From contig NZ_JBBNAD010000001.1 of the NCBI RefSeq assembly GCF_037996765.1, positions 62,001 to 126,000 of the forward strand: a stretch of 64,000 nucleotides of DNA, read 5' to 3'. The stretch's first letter is position 1. Each line of letters starts with the position of its first letter. Source of the DNA: Bdellovibrio sp. GT3. GTDB taxonomy: Bacteria > Bdellovibrionota > Bdellovibrionia > Bdellovibrionales > Bdellovibrionaceae. The notes beneath the pieces were generated by a model that was not told the origin of the DNA, ran no database searches, and worked only from the letters and a program-made list of their open reading frames with translations. The position numbers and the translations under genes were made by a program. Below are positions 25,890 through 33,811 of this stretch, one piece after another.

Positions 25890-25916
25890 TAAAGTTGAAA
25901 CGTTTTCTGCCGATAA
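25890..25916 (+). promoter_or_regulatory. Sigma-28 (FliA) promoter upstream of the PilZ gene
   Basis: TAAAGTTG (25890-25897), an 11-bp spacer and GCCGATAA (25909-25916) match the flagellar sigma-28 consensus at all positions but one, with the canonical spacing. The PilZ ATG lies 24 bp after the -10 element, with AGGGGG between. Confidence 0.85.
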
Positions 25917-25940
25917 GCTTTTATCTGACAGGGGGATTAA

Positions 25941-26450
25941 ATGGGGAAAGTTTTAGACATTACGACACGCCTAAGAACTCAGAATTCTTTGGAAATTGGC
26001 CACAAAGGCAGCAAAGGTGAGATCTTAGATATGACAGAGGCTCGCCAAGAGATGCTGAGCCGTGAGCGTCGTGATGTGAAGCGCACCATTTTGACAGAGT
26101 TCGTGGGGGCGTTTGTAGTACTTCCTGAGCAAGGTTTAATGAAAGTCGCTTTGTACGACATTTCTGAAAATGGTTTGGCGTTTGATTTGGAGGCTCAAGA
26201 GGGCAGTTTCCAATTGGATGAAGAGGTCGCAATGCGTGTGTACCTGAATCACTCCACATACTTCCCATTCACTATCAATGTTTCAAATATTCGTGCTATT
26301 GAAGATGAAGGTACAATCCGTCACGGTGCCAATTTTGTAAAAGGCACTTTAAACGATGTTGCACTTCATCATTTTGTGAAATTCATCGAAAACGTCAGTG
26401 CGTCTTTGAAAACCGATTCAGGTGACGTGCAAGTTTCTAATATTTCTTAG
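25941..26450 (+). CDS. PilZ-domain cyclic-di-GMP receptor
   Basis: A 169-residue protein. After a short variable N-terminus, residues about 40-160 form a PilZ domain with the ligand-binding arginines (SRERRDVKR) and the D-x-S-x-x-G motif (LYDISENGLAF), then strands MRVYLNHSTYFPFTINVSNIRAIEDE and RHGANFVKG. Both signature motifs needed for cyclic-di-GMP binding are intact. No other domain, so it should act as a small adaptor. Start ATG at 25941 with AGGGGG upstream. The sigma-28 promoter in front points to control with flagellar/motility genes. Confidence 0.9.
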   Translation: MGKVLDITTRLRTQNSLEIGHKGSKGEILDMTEARQEMLSRERRDVKRTILTEFVGAFVVLPEQGLMKVALYDISENGLAFDLEAQEGSFQLDEEVAMRVYLNHSTYFPFTINVSNIRAIEDEGTIRHGANFVKGTLNDVALHHFVKFIENVSASLKTDSGDVQVSNIS

Positions 26451-26496
26451 TCAGTAATATTTCAGTCAGGAAAACCTTTTCCGTAGACTTTGGTCG

Positions 26497-26567
26497 TGGG
26501 ATTTGTTGCAATTTAGCTGTGGGGTTCACCGCAGGCTAGGATGCCAGCAAATCCCATGGTCTTTTTT
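26497..26567 (+). promoter_or_regulatory. Candidate structured RNA leader upstream of the PIN-PhoH gene
   Basis: TGGGATTTG (26497-26505) pairs perfectly with CAAATCCCA (26548-26556), enclosing a second hairpin (CTGTGG / CCGCAG with one wobble). TTTTTT follows at 26562-26567, then another hairpin at 26568-26583. The layout suits a terminator-attenuator or regulatory leader. It matches no riboswitch consensus I could recall. Confidence 0.5.
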
Positions 26568-26583
26568 AGAGCCTTCAGGCTCT
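26568..26583 (+). promoter_or_regulatory. Short hairpin just before the PhoH ribosome-binding site
   Basis: AGAGCC and GGCTCT pair around a TTCA loop. It lies 6 bp before the GGAGGG ribosome site and directly after the T run of the preceding structure. Confidence 0.5.
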
Positions 26584-26601
26584 CACTACGGAGGGTTGTC
26601 C

Positions 26602-27918
26602 TTGAGCAAAGCAAAACGCAGAAAAGTTGTCGTCGATACCAACGTGATCCTGTTCGATTCCCAGGCGATCATGCGCTTCGGTGAGGCTGACGTTCACATT
26701 CCTATCTCCGTTATTGAAGAAGTAGACAGATTCAAACGTGACCAAGGTGAAAACGGTCGAAATGCCCGTCAGTTCAGCCGCTTTATCGACGTACTTCGTG
26801 GTAAGGGCTCTTTGGCCAGCGGTGTTCAGATCGAAAACACCGAAACCATGGTGTACATCAATACGGACTACATGCTTGCAGGTATGCCGGCAGAGATGGA
26901 CGCGCAAAAAGCTGACAACCGTATCTTGAATACGGCTCTGGCTCTGCAAAAACAACATCCTCGCTATAAAGTTGAATTGATCACGAAAGACATCAATCTT
27001 CGTATCAAAGCTGACGTTTACGGTGTGGTCGCAACGGATTACGATGCGAACGATATCAACCGTGATGATTTGTACGAAGGTTACCAAGAGATCGCGATCA
27101 CTCCTGCGCAAATTGATTCATTCTATAAAGAAAAGCGTTTTGTGACGGATGTAAAACTGTATGCCAACCAATATGTGATTATGAAGGATTCATCGAATCC
27201 AAATCACTCTGCCATCGGTCGTTACAGTGACGCTGAAAAAGCGATCGTTCCCTTGGTTCAAGCTGCTGATTCTATCTGGGGCATCCATGCACGTAACGTT
27301 GAACAAGCGTTTGCTTTGGATTGCTTGCTGAACGACGAAATCATGTTCGTATCTTTGGTGGGTAAAGCCGGTACGGGTAAAACATTGATGGCGATCGCGG
27401 CGGGTTTGCATAAAGCTTTGGATCAAGGCCAATATCAAAGATTGCTGGTTTCTCGTCCGATCTTCCCAATGGGTCGCGACATCGGTTACCTACCGGGTGA
27501 CATCGAGCAGAAACTAAATCCTTGGATGCAGCCAATTTTCGATAACGTAGAGTTTCTGATGGGTGCGGACAAAAAAGCTGCCGGTCGTGCTCAAGAATTG
27601 ATCAATCAGGGGATGCTAAACATCGAGCCGCTGACTTATATTCGCGGCCGCAGCATTCCTAAGCAATACCTGATCGTTGACGAAGCACAAAACTTGACTC
27701 CGCACGAGATCAAGACAATTGTTACGCGTGCTGGTCAGGGGACGAAAGTTGTCCTAACTGGTGACGTTTATCAGATTGATAATCCATATGTCGATTCAGC
27801 GAACAGCGGTCTGACTTATGCGGTTGAAAGATTTAAAGGCCATGCAATTGCGGCACACGTAACCCTGACTAAAGGTGAACGTTCGCCACTTGCAGAGTTG
27901 GCAGCGAATATCATGTAG
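26602..27918 (+). CDS. PIN-domain / PhoH-type ATPase (PhoH2-like)
   Basis: A 438-residue fusion of an N-terminal PIN ribonuclease-like domain and a C-terminal PhoH ATPase. The PIN part has the acidic residues VVDTNVILFD, ISVIEEVD, ADNRIL and ITKDINLRIKA. The PhoH part has Walker A VGKAGTGKTLMA, PIFPMGRDIGYLPGD, Walker B QYLIVDEAQNLTPHE and LTGDVYQIDNPY. Two-domain PhoH2 proteins are reported as RNA helicase/RNases with links to toxin-antitoxin loci; no antitoxin gene is seen here. The start is TTG at 26602 with GGAGGG six bases upstream; upstream in-frame codons fall in the structured leader. First gene of an operon with the MaoC and BLUF genes. Confidence 0.9.
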   Translation: MSKAKRRKVVVDTNVILFDSQAIMRFGEADVHIPISVIEEVDRFKRDQGENGRNARQFSRFIDVLRGKGSLASGVQIENTETMVYINTDYMLAGMPAEMDAQKADNRILNTALALQKQHPRYKVELITKDINLRIKADVYGVVATDYDANDINRDDLYEGYQEIAITPAQIDSFYKEKRFVTDVKLYANQYVIMKDSSNPNHSAIGRYSDAEKAIVPLVQAADSIWGIHARNVEQAFALDCLLNDEIMFVSLVGKAGTGKTLMAIAAGLHKALDQGQYQRLLVSRPIFPMGRDIGYLPGDIEQKLNPWMQPIFDNVEFLMGADKKAAGRAQELINQGMLNIEPLTYIRGRSIPKQYLIVDEAQNLTPHEIKTIVTRAGQGTKVVLTGDVYQIDNPYVDSANSGLTYAVERFKGHAIAAHVTLTKGERSPLAELAANIM

Positions 27919-27927
27919 GAGTATGAG

Positions 27928-28350
27928 ATGCAGGTTCCAAATGTAGATGTAGGTTTCACGAAATCCGCAACAGTAACAGTGACTGACAAAATGGTTCGTC
28001 AGTTTGCTGAATTGTCAGGAGATCATAACCCGATTCATTTGGACGATGCTTACGCGGCTAAAACTCGTTTTGGCCGCCGTATCGCTCACGGCATGATTTG
28101 CGGAGCTTTGATTTCCAGAGCTTTGGTTGAGTGCATCGGTGAAGGCGGTATTTATCTTGGTCAATCCATGAAATTCGTAAATCCGGTATTCATTGATGAC
28201 ACGATCACTATCACCATCAAAATCACAGCGATGCGCAAAGAAAAAGGCATCGCGACTGTGGAAACAAACGTGACAAAAGAAAATGGCGACATGGTTGTTA
28301 AGGGTGAGGCAGTTATCATGATGGCGAAAGATTTCGCCATTGCGAAGTAA
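27928..28350 (+). CDS. MaoC-like (R)-specific enoyl-CoA hydratase
   Basis: A 140-residue hot-dog fold hydratase. The catalytic dyad motif is present as FAELSGDHNPIHLDDAYA, with Asp32 and His37, followed by FGRRIAHGMICGALISRAL, the usual dimer and substrate region. Family members hydrate trans-2-enoyl-CoA to (R)-3-hydroxyacyl-CoA in fatty-acid or polyhydroxyalkanoate metabolism (PhaJ-type). Starts 10 bp after phoH with AGGAG upstream, and its TAA stop overlaps the ATG of the BLUF gene. Confidence 0.88.
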   Translation: MQVPNVDVGFTKSATVTVTDKMVRQFAELSGDHNPIHLDDAYAAKTRFGRRIAHGMICGALISRALVECIGEGGIYLGQSMKFVNPVFIDDTITITIKITAMRKEKGIATVETNVTKENGDMVVKGEAVIMMAKDFAIAK

Positions 28351-28781
28351 TGAGCTCGGTATTTCACCTTGTCTACGTCAGTCGTGCTTCGGACAGTCTT
28401 AGTTACACAGACATTCGTAACATATTGAGTTCATCACGCAGAAACAACGCCCGCGACAATATCTCGGGCGTTTTGATTTTGCGGGAAGGCTATTTTCTTC
28501 AGGTATTGGAATGCGATGACGAGCAAAAGATTCGCGGTCTGGTAAATGTCATTCGCAATGACGACCGAAACACTGACCTGAAGGTTCTAATCGAAACTCA
28601 AAGCGAACGCCGCTTATTCGGTGACTGGTCCATGGCATTTTTGGACGGGGATATAGAGGCGAACACCACCAAGGATTTGCTGGATTTTTTCGAGGCCTGT
28701 CTGGACAGCGGTATCAATCATAAAACCCTGATTATGCCTTTGGTGCGCAGGTTCCGTGCGGCCGCCCCTGATTTTCAATAG
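28350..28781 (+). CDS. Short BLUF-domain blue-light sensor
   Basis: A 143-residue protein whose first 95 residues are a BLUF flavin-binding domain. The photocycle residues can be placed: Tyr9 (HLVYVSRAS), Asn33 (RRNNARDNISGVLIL) and Gln51 (GYFLQVLE); GDWSMAF matches the conserved Trp/Met strand. About 45 C-terminal residues form the helical cap (TKDLLDFFEACLDSGIN) seen in short BLUF proteins. No output domain, so it should signal by protein contact. Its ATG overlaps the MaoC stop (TAATG), making it translationally coupled to a metabolic enzyme and PhoH. Confidence 0.9.
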   Translation: MSSVFHLVYVSRASDSLSYTDIRNILSSSRRNNARDNISGVLILREGYFLQVLECDDEQKIRGLVNVIRNDDRNTDLKVLIETQSERRLFGDWSMAFLDGDIEANTTKDLLDFFEACLDSGINHKTLIMPLVRRFRAAAPDFQ

Positions 28782-28967
28782 TACAAATGAATATACGTTA
28801 AACCCGCGCCAGTATTGAGTTTCCCGAATAATGGCGAACTTTTTTACAGCGAATTTTCAATCTTTGATCAAGTATTTTACGAAGTGTTCCCATAGTGAGA
28901 TTGCTTTGAAAATCATCCGAAGATATCGCAACAATGTGTAGGTACACGCACATGAGGAGCGATAGAT

Positions 28968-30575
28968 ATGAAGAATCTAGGATGGGCCCTACTGCTAACG
29001 ATAAGTTTTACCCTTACGGCATGTCTCGAGAATCAAGGTAGCGTAGAATTTGGTAGTGCAGGCTCTGGCAGCAACACAAACGGTGATTTCAGCGTAGTGA
29101 CTGAACCTTCTCCAACGCCATCCCCAAGCCCTGAAGAAAGCCCAACGCCGACTCCGCCAGCTGGCGAATCAGCGGTCTTTCAAATCAATAGTGGTGCAAA
29201 GATCACGGATTCATCAAACCTTGAGCTTTCATTTATTTCCGTATTTTCAGCTGCCTATTTGAAACTTTCTGTGGGCTCTGATTGTTCCGGTGGTACATGG
29301 GAGTCTTTCGTGGATTCTAAAATGTACCAAAGTACTCAATCCAATCAAAACGTGACTTTGAGTGTTCAATATAAAGACTACGACAACCGTGTGTCTGAAT
29401 GTTTGAATGCCAGCATCCTGATTGATGAATTGGGTCCTGAAATCGTATTCTCCAAATATCCAAGCACGACTGTTGAAGAGGGTTCCAATGTGGAAATCGT
29501 TTTCACAGTAACAGATGCTGGTGCTGGTGTTGATAAAGTGACTTGTACCTTCGCAGGTGTTGCTAAACCCTGTGCAGCTGGTACCAACGCAATCAAAATC
29601 CCAAGCATGGTATCCGGGACTTATACATTGGCGGTATCTGCAACAGATAAACTGGCTCATTCATCTGGAAAATCCATCACTTTTGAAGTGTCATCTAAAT
29701 ACAAATCCCTGGTACAAACTGTCCAAGTTACTCCAAACAAAAAAGTGGACTTGTTGATCGTGATCGACAACTCCGGTTCCATGGAATACGAACAGAAAAA
29801 CATGGCAAAACGTGTTCAGAATCTGTTGGGCGTGATCAAAGGTCTTGATTGGCAGATCGCAGTTACGACGACTGATCCACGTGATGTGAAATTGGGTGAC
29901 GGTCGCTTGGTTGAATTGACTGGTAAAAAAGGTTCTTACATCCTGACTTCTGCAATGGCAGACGCTGAAGCGCAAGCTTTGTTGGGTGCGACTTTGCAAA
30001 GAACCGAAACTGGTTCTGGTGACGAGCAGGCAGTTTACGTGACTTACCGTGCGATCGAAAGATCTCTATCACAAACTGGTGGTAACGTGAACTTCGTACG
30101 CCCTGATGCTCAGTTCTCAGTACTTGTGATCTCTGACGAAGACGAATCTAAAAACGGTACTAAAAATGATCCGCAATCATTGTTGAACTTCGTGAGCCAA
30201 ACATATGGTGGTCAAAAAGCATTCAGCTTCCACTCCATCATTACTCGCCCAGGCGATACAGCTTGTAAGTCCACAAATGGTTACGCTTACGGTTACCGTT
30301 ACGAACAGTTCTCTAAACTTACTGGCGGTGTGATCGGTGACGTGTGTGCGGCGGATTACGCGGCTCAAGTTACTGGTATCGCAGATGGTATCCGTAAAAC
30401 TTTGAAAACTTTCACTCTGACTTGTGCTCCAGTGGTTGATGCCACTAAAGCCGTGACAGTATTGAAAGATGGTCAGCCTTACTCTGGCGCATTCACTGTA
30501 AGTGGTGTGAATATGGTCTTCTCGAATGACCTGCCACAAGGCGAATACAAAGTTTACTACTCTTGCGTAAAATAA
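28968..30575 (+). CDS. VWA-domain lipoprotein
   Basis: A 535-residue lipoprotein: signal with LTAC lipobox near residue 19, then a Pro/Ser/Thr spacer (PSPTPSPSPEESPTPTPP). Residues about 70-240 hold Ig-like domains (GPEIVFSKYPSTTVEEGSNVEIVFTVTDAGAGVD). Residues about 255-450 form a von Willebrand A domain with the MIDAS motif DNSGSMEYE and later ISDEDES. The C-terminus is a small beta-rich domain. Start ATG at 28968 follows GAGGAG. Likely a surface or periplasmic binding protein; ligand unknown. Monocistronic, ending in a strong terminator. Confidence 0.82.
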   Translation: MKNLGWALLLTISFTLTACLENQGSVEFGSAGSGSNTNGDFSVVTEPSPTPSPSPEESPTPTPPAGESAVFQINSGAKITDSSNLELSFISVFSAAYLKLSVGSDCSGGTWESFVDSKMYQSTQSNQNVTLSVQYKDYDNRVSECLNASILIDELGPEIVFSKYPSTTVEEGSNVEIVFTVTDAGAGVDKVTCTFAGVAKPCAAGTNAIKIPSMVSGTYTLAVSATDKLAHSSGKSITFEVSSKYKSLVQTVQVTPNKKVDLLIVIDNSGSMEYEQKNMAKRVQNLLGVIKGLDWQIAVTTTDPRDVKLGDGRLVELTGKKGSYILTSAMADAEAQALLGATLQRTETGSGDEQAVYVTYRAIERSLSQTGGNVNFVRPDAQFSVLVISDEDESKNGTKNDPQSLLNFVSQTYGGQKAFSFHSIITRPGDTACKSTNGYAYGYRYEQFSKLTGGVIGDVCAADYAAQVTGIADGIRKTLKTFTLTCAPVVDATKAVTVLKDGQPYSGAFTVSGVNMVFSNDLPQGEYKVYYSCVK

Positions 30576-30605
30576 TAACCAAGGGAAATGGATTTCTCAA
30601 AACTG

Positions 30606-30638
30606 AAAAGCCCGGTCTAAGCCGGGCTTTTCTTTTTT
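30606..30638 (+). terminator. Rho-independent terminator after the VWA lipoprotein gene
   Basis: AAAAGCCCGG pairs with CCGGGCTTTT around TCTAAG, followed by CTTTTTT. Strong canonical structure 30 bp after the stop codon. Confidence 0.95.
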
Positions 30639-30703
30639 CGGATTCAGCAGTTAACTTTGCGTGCATGGTGTCCTGGGGGTAACCATTAATTGGTCTGTCT
30701 CTA

Positions 30704-30732
30704 TTGCGAATGGGTTTTGTGCAACTTAGCAT
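30704..30732 (+). promoter_or_regulatory. Possible sigma-70 promoter of the small exported protein gene
   Basis: TTGCGA (30704-30709), 17-bp spacer, TAGCAT (30727-30732), 33 bp before the ATG at 30766 with GGAGG in between. Only moderate match. Confidence 0.35.
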
Positions 30733-30765
30733 AAATAAATAAACAAACAAACGTGGAGGATTTCG

Positions 30766-31164
30766 ATGTTTAAAATGCTAGTTGCGACCGCATTGGTTTT
30801 TGGGGTGACTGTGGCTGAAGCGAAGAAAAAGGAAGATGCGAACAGAAAGCCGGCTTCTATTACTGGCAATGTCATGGTCGGTGGAGAAGCTGAATTTGAT
30901 GCTTGCGGTGGTTACGGAGTGGTATTGGCTACGACGTCGCTGGTATCTATCAAAGACGGAAAAATGGAATTTGATAAAGTTGATGTGAATACATTTGTGT
31001 CTTCCTGTGATTCAAGTGAAGACAGAAGGTTCATCGGTATCATTTATGGCAAAAAGGGACAGGATTGTGGTGTGAGCTCGCCGATTCCTAAACGTCAGGA
31101 ATACAAAGGGCCTTGTAAGAGTGGCTGGATTAAAGCTGAATTCTTTGAATTGTTAGCGGGTTAA
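30766..31164 (+). CDS. Small exported protein of unknown function
   Basis: A 132-residue protein with a signal peptide (MFKMLVATALVFGVTVAEA). The mature chain is compact and Cys-containing (FDACGGYGVVL, VSSCDSSEDRR, GQDCGVSSP, KGPCKSGW): four Cys, probably two disulfides in the periplasm or outside. GGAGG lies eight bases before the ATG. Not a family I recognise. Flanked by terminators, so a single-gene unit. Confidence 0.75.
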   Translation: MFKMLVATALVFGVTVAEAKKKEDANRKPASITGNVMVGGEAEFDACGGYGVVLATTSLVSIKDGKMEFDKVDVNTFVSSCDSSEDRRFIGIIYGKKGQDCGVSSPIPKRQEYKGPCKSGWIKAEFFELLAG

Positions 31165-31188
31165 TCAATCCGGATCTTAGATTGAAAA

Positions 31189-31221
31189 CAAAAGGGACCT
31201 TGCGGTCCCTTTTGTTTTTTT
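31189..31221. terminator. Bidirectional terminator between convergent genes
   Basis: CAAAAGGGACC and GGTCCCTTTTG pair around TTGC, followed by TTTTTTT on the plus strand and preceded by an A-rich run that serves the minus strand. It ends the small exported gene and, in the opposite direction, the protease gene. Confidence 0.9.
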
Positions 31222-32410
31222 ATTTACCTTGAAGCTTTGTGACCAGATCTGCCCAACCGGTGCGTTGGTTGAACTTTAAGCCGTGATAGCGCTCGATATA
31301 GCCGCTGTAGTCAGAAGAGTTTGATCCCGTCGGAAGCCAAATAGAAACACCGTAAGTTCGGTTATCCTGATTTTGTGAATTGGTAATAACAAAATTACTT
31401 TGAGCATCACGCACAGTCTGCATCGCAGGAGTGGTGATTCCGTTACGGGAAACCAAATCGACAAAATCCAAAACATCGCGGTAGTCCCAGTTCGTAAAGA
31501 GCTTTGCATTCTTGGCAGAGCGGGCCACCTTGAAAATCTCACCGTCGTTCAGTGTTTGCAGTTCCGAAGACAGTTGTTTCAGGGCTTTTTCGTAGTTATC
31601 AATTTGAGACAAATCATAAGCCGACATGGTCACTCGGCGGTGGCCATAAACGCCACCGTTATAAGCCGCCAGATATTCAGCTGCATGCAGTTTTAAAACC
31701 TCTGCAGGAGTCATGGATGGGTTTTCTGTCCATTTGCCAAGGAAGTTTGCGTAAGGCCAGCCAGCACCCGGCTCGACATCCTGGGAGCCAAGATAATACT
31801 GAACTGAATCGGCCATCTCGGAGGCCACTTCAATCATGCCCATCAAGCACGCATCAGAAGAATACACGTCCACTTTGTGGCCGATGATTCTTGCAGACTC
31901 CGCCATTGCCTGACCCAGTTGTTCAGTGGTGATGCGATTGCCAGTGTTATCGTCATAAGAAATGTCCATGGGGCGAATCACGCCGGGCACGTTCAATAGA
32001 TGCCATCCTCCGCCGTGATTCCAAACCACGATGAAGTATCTTTTTGCCGGATAGTTTTGGTTAGCCCATTCAACAAACTTAACCAGCTCTTTCCAATCAC
32101 CCATATCGACCGCACCCAGATTTTGCACAACAGGGGAGGTGACTTGATTGGTATTGGAATCCTTAACAACCAAGTGACGAGTGACATCGGTTCTGCGCTC
32201 GGAAGCCCATTGCACCAAAATGTTGATGTCGTTGCTTGAGCCGATTTGCTCCATTTGATTGATGTTCATCGGGCCGAAACTGTCGAGGTTGTTATTGCCG
32301 TTCAAAAAGACCAACATGTTCCATTCTTTGATTTGTTGGGGAGCTGCCGAGGCAAATGACGATGCCAGGGTAAGTATGCAAACTGCAAAAACGCGCAAAA
32401 GATGGTTCAT
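31220..32410 (-). CDS. Secreted clostripain-family (C11) cysteine protease
   Basis: A 396-residue protein with a signal peptide (LLRVFAVCILTLASSFASA). The C11 fold is clear: opening strand WNMLVFLNGNNNLD, catalytic His132 in VVWNHGGGW and catalytic Cys188 in DVYSSDACLMGMIEVASEM. The later GVSIWLPTGS motif is also typical. Clostripain relatives cut after basic residues and often self-process; no separate pro-region is obvious. A secreted protease fits digestion of prey proteins. Start ATG at 32410 follows GGAGG. Single gene. Confidence 0.88.
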   Translation of the reverse strand: MNHLLRVFAVCILTLASSFASAAPQQIKEWNMLVFLNGNNNLDSFGPMNINQMEQIGSSNDINILVQWASERRTDVTRHLVVKDSNTNQVTSPVVQNLGAVDMGDWKELVKFVEWANQNYPAKRYFIVVWNHGGGWHLLNVPGVIRPMDISYDDNTGNRITTEQLGQAMAESARIIGHKVDVYSSDACLMGMIEVASEMADSVQYYLGSQDVEPGAGWPYANFLGKWTENPSMTPAEVLKLHAAEYLAAYNGGVYGHRRVTMSAYDLSQIDNYEKALKQLSSELQTLNDGEIFKVARSAKNAKLFTNWDYRDVLDFVDLVSRNGITTPAMQTVRDAQSNFVITNSQNQDNRTYGVSIWLPTGSNSSDYSGYIERYHGLKFNQRTGWADLVTKLQGK

Positions 32411-32509
32411 TTTTCCTCCGTGAAAAATGGGGGTTTTTGCAGATTAGCACTGCCAGTGGCGGGTTGCCATCATGTCTTCACAATTGTTCAGGACCTTGGT
32501 CTGGGGAGG

Positions 32510-32566
32510 GGTGCCAGGTCCTACTTACGGAAGCACCGCAGAACCGAACGGTTTTGATATGCGTTA
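32510..32566. repeat. 57-bp intergenic repeat, copy A
   Basis: A 57-bp unit beginning GGTGCCAGGTCCTACTT and ending GATATGCGTTA. It differs from copy B (33093-33149) at three positions. It contains a compact palindrome (AACCG-AA-CGGTT) and terminal GGTGC/GCACC pairing; the upstream AGGACCTTGG can also pair with its CCAGGTCCT. Confidence 0.9.
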
Positions 32567-32575
32567 ATAACCATT

Positions 32576-33001
32576 TCAATTTCGGTGTTTTAATAGTGCC
32601 TGTTCGTCCATTTGCGGAAGGTCGTCAGTGATTTGAAACCAAGGTGATTTCACTTCGACATATATGTGCTTATCTGGTTTCAACCCAGGGTCATCATCCA
32701 GAGCTCCTGCCGCCACTTCGAAAAATGGAGAGTCATCATTCGGGTCCGGCACAGGGGAGCCGCAAACTCCGCAGAAAATGCTTCTGTATCCTGGTGGTTC
32801 TTTTCTGACGGGAGCATCGTAGATTTTTATCAGATCTTGTCCCTGGATGAACTTAAATCCTTTTCGGGAGACGCCGACAGCGGGCATAAAAGCTGATCCG
32901 GTCACTTTGCGACATCGACTGCAATGGCAAAGTTCGAATGGACCAGTCACGGTTTCTATTTCGAACTTTACTCCGCCACATAGGCAACTGCCTCGCACCA
33001 T
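32576..33001 (-). CDS. GFA-family (glutathione-dependent formaldehyde-activating-like) zinc protein
   Basis: A 141-residue zinc-binding protein of the GFA family. The metal Cys set is visible: GSCLCGGVKF, LCHCSRCRKVTGS and FCGVCGSPVP. Most GFA proteins have no proven formaldehyde role, so the substrate is unknown. The ATG at 33001 is chosen because GGAGGG lies six bases before it; the ATG at 33016 has no ribosome site. The gene sits exactly between the two copies of the 57-bp repeat, as if it had been carried in as a unit. Confidence 0.85.
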   Translation of the reverse strand: MVRGSCLCGGVKFEIETVTGPFELCHCSRCRKVTGSAFMPAVGVSRKGFKFIQGQDLIKIYDAPVRKEPPGYRSIFCGVCGSPVPDPNDDSPFFEVAAGALDDDPGLKPDKHIYVEVKSPWFQITDDLPQMDEQALLKHRN

Positions 33002-33092
33002 AAAGCCCTCCATCATGGAAAATTAGCGCAATCGTGCGATTTTATCACGGCAGGGCATTTCAGGTGCAGTGGCTTCGGATTGTTTTTGTGCA

Positions 33093-33149
33093 GGTGCCAG
33101 GTCCTACTTGCGGAAGCACTGCAGAACCGAACGGTTTTGAGATGCGTTA
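33093..33149. repeat. 57-bp intergenic repeat, copy B
   Basis: Second copy in the same orientation as 32510-32566, 583 bp away, with the GFA gene between. Confidence 0.9.
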
Positions 33150-33184
33150 GAGAATGAAAAGTAAAGGCACTGACGATGCGAGCT

Positions 33185-33757
33185 CTATCTTTCCAACAGG
33201 GAAACAAGGTTCATCGAGATGGACTTCATCGCCTTTGGATTGTTTTGCATGCGGGCGATTTGCAATGCGCCTTGGGTTGTGGCGTGGATCAGGACGGCGG
33301 TTTCTTTGGGCTTCAAGGTGGCCTTGAAAGCTTTGGATTTAATTCCGTCAGCGATAGTTTCTGAAAGCCAGTCTTGGATTTGTTCTTGTAGCTGGCAGAC
33401 TGATTTTTTCAATTTCGTAGGAAGAGTGTTGTAGTCGATGCAAAACACTCCACCCGGGCATACTTTTAGGCCATCTTGCGAAAACGTGTTGTACATGTCG
33501 ATAAACTTTTTGATTTTCTCCAAAGGCTCACGATCTTCGTGCATTTCAGACCAAATTTGAAAAGACTGCATATAGTCTGTGATCAGTGCCAGACCCAAGT
33601 CTTCCTTTGAGGCGAAATAGTAATGCAGGCTCGCTTTGCGGATCCCGAGCTCGGCCGCGATGTCCTGAAAGCTAAAGCCGTTATAGCCGCGTAATTGCAG
33701 GTGATTTTTGGCAATTTCAATGGCTTGAATTTTTGTGTCTTGCTTTGTTTCATTCAT
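33185..33757 (-). CDS. TetR-family transcriptional repressor
   Basis: A 190-residue TetR regulator. The N-terminal HTH is typical: AIEIAKNHLQLRGYNGFSFQDIAAELGIRKASLHYYFASKEDLGLAL. The C-terminal ligand domain has KVCPGGVFCIDY, a TetR_C subgroup pattern, and ATTQGALQIARM. Start ATG at 33757; an upstream in-frame ATG (33793) would place the operator inside the gene. Divergent from a thiolase gene, with a palindromic operator between, so it most likely represses both. An acyl-CoA-type effector is a reasonable guess. Confidence 0.9.
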   Translation of the reverse strand: MNETKQDTKIQAIEIAKNHLQLRGYNGFSFQDIAAELGIRKASLHYYFASKEDLGLALITDYMQSFQIWSEMHEDREPLEKIKKFIDMYNTFSQDGLKVCPGGVFCIDYNTLPTKLKKSVCQLQEQIQDWLSETIADGIKSKAFKATLKPKETAVLIHATTQGALQIARMQNNPKAMKSISMNLVSLLER

Positions 33758-33767
33758 ATGGGTTATT

Positions 33768-33785
33768 CTACCTACCAGTAGGTAG
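33768..33785. promoter_or_regulatory. TetR-type palindromic operator
   Basis: CTACCTAC (33768-33775) and GTAGGTAG (33778-33785) form a perfect 8+2+8 inverted repeat. It lies 11 bp before the regulator start and 26 bp before the thiolase start, ideal for controlling both promoters. Confidence 0.85.
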
Positions 33786-33811
33786 GTAATCAAGCCAGAA
33801 AAGGACTACGT

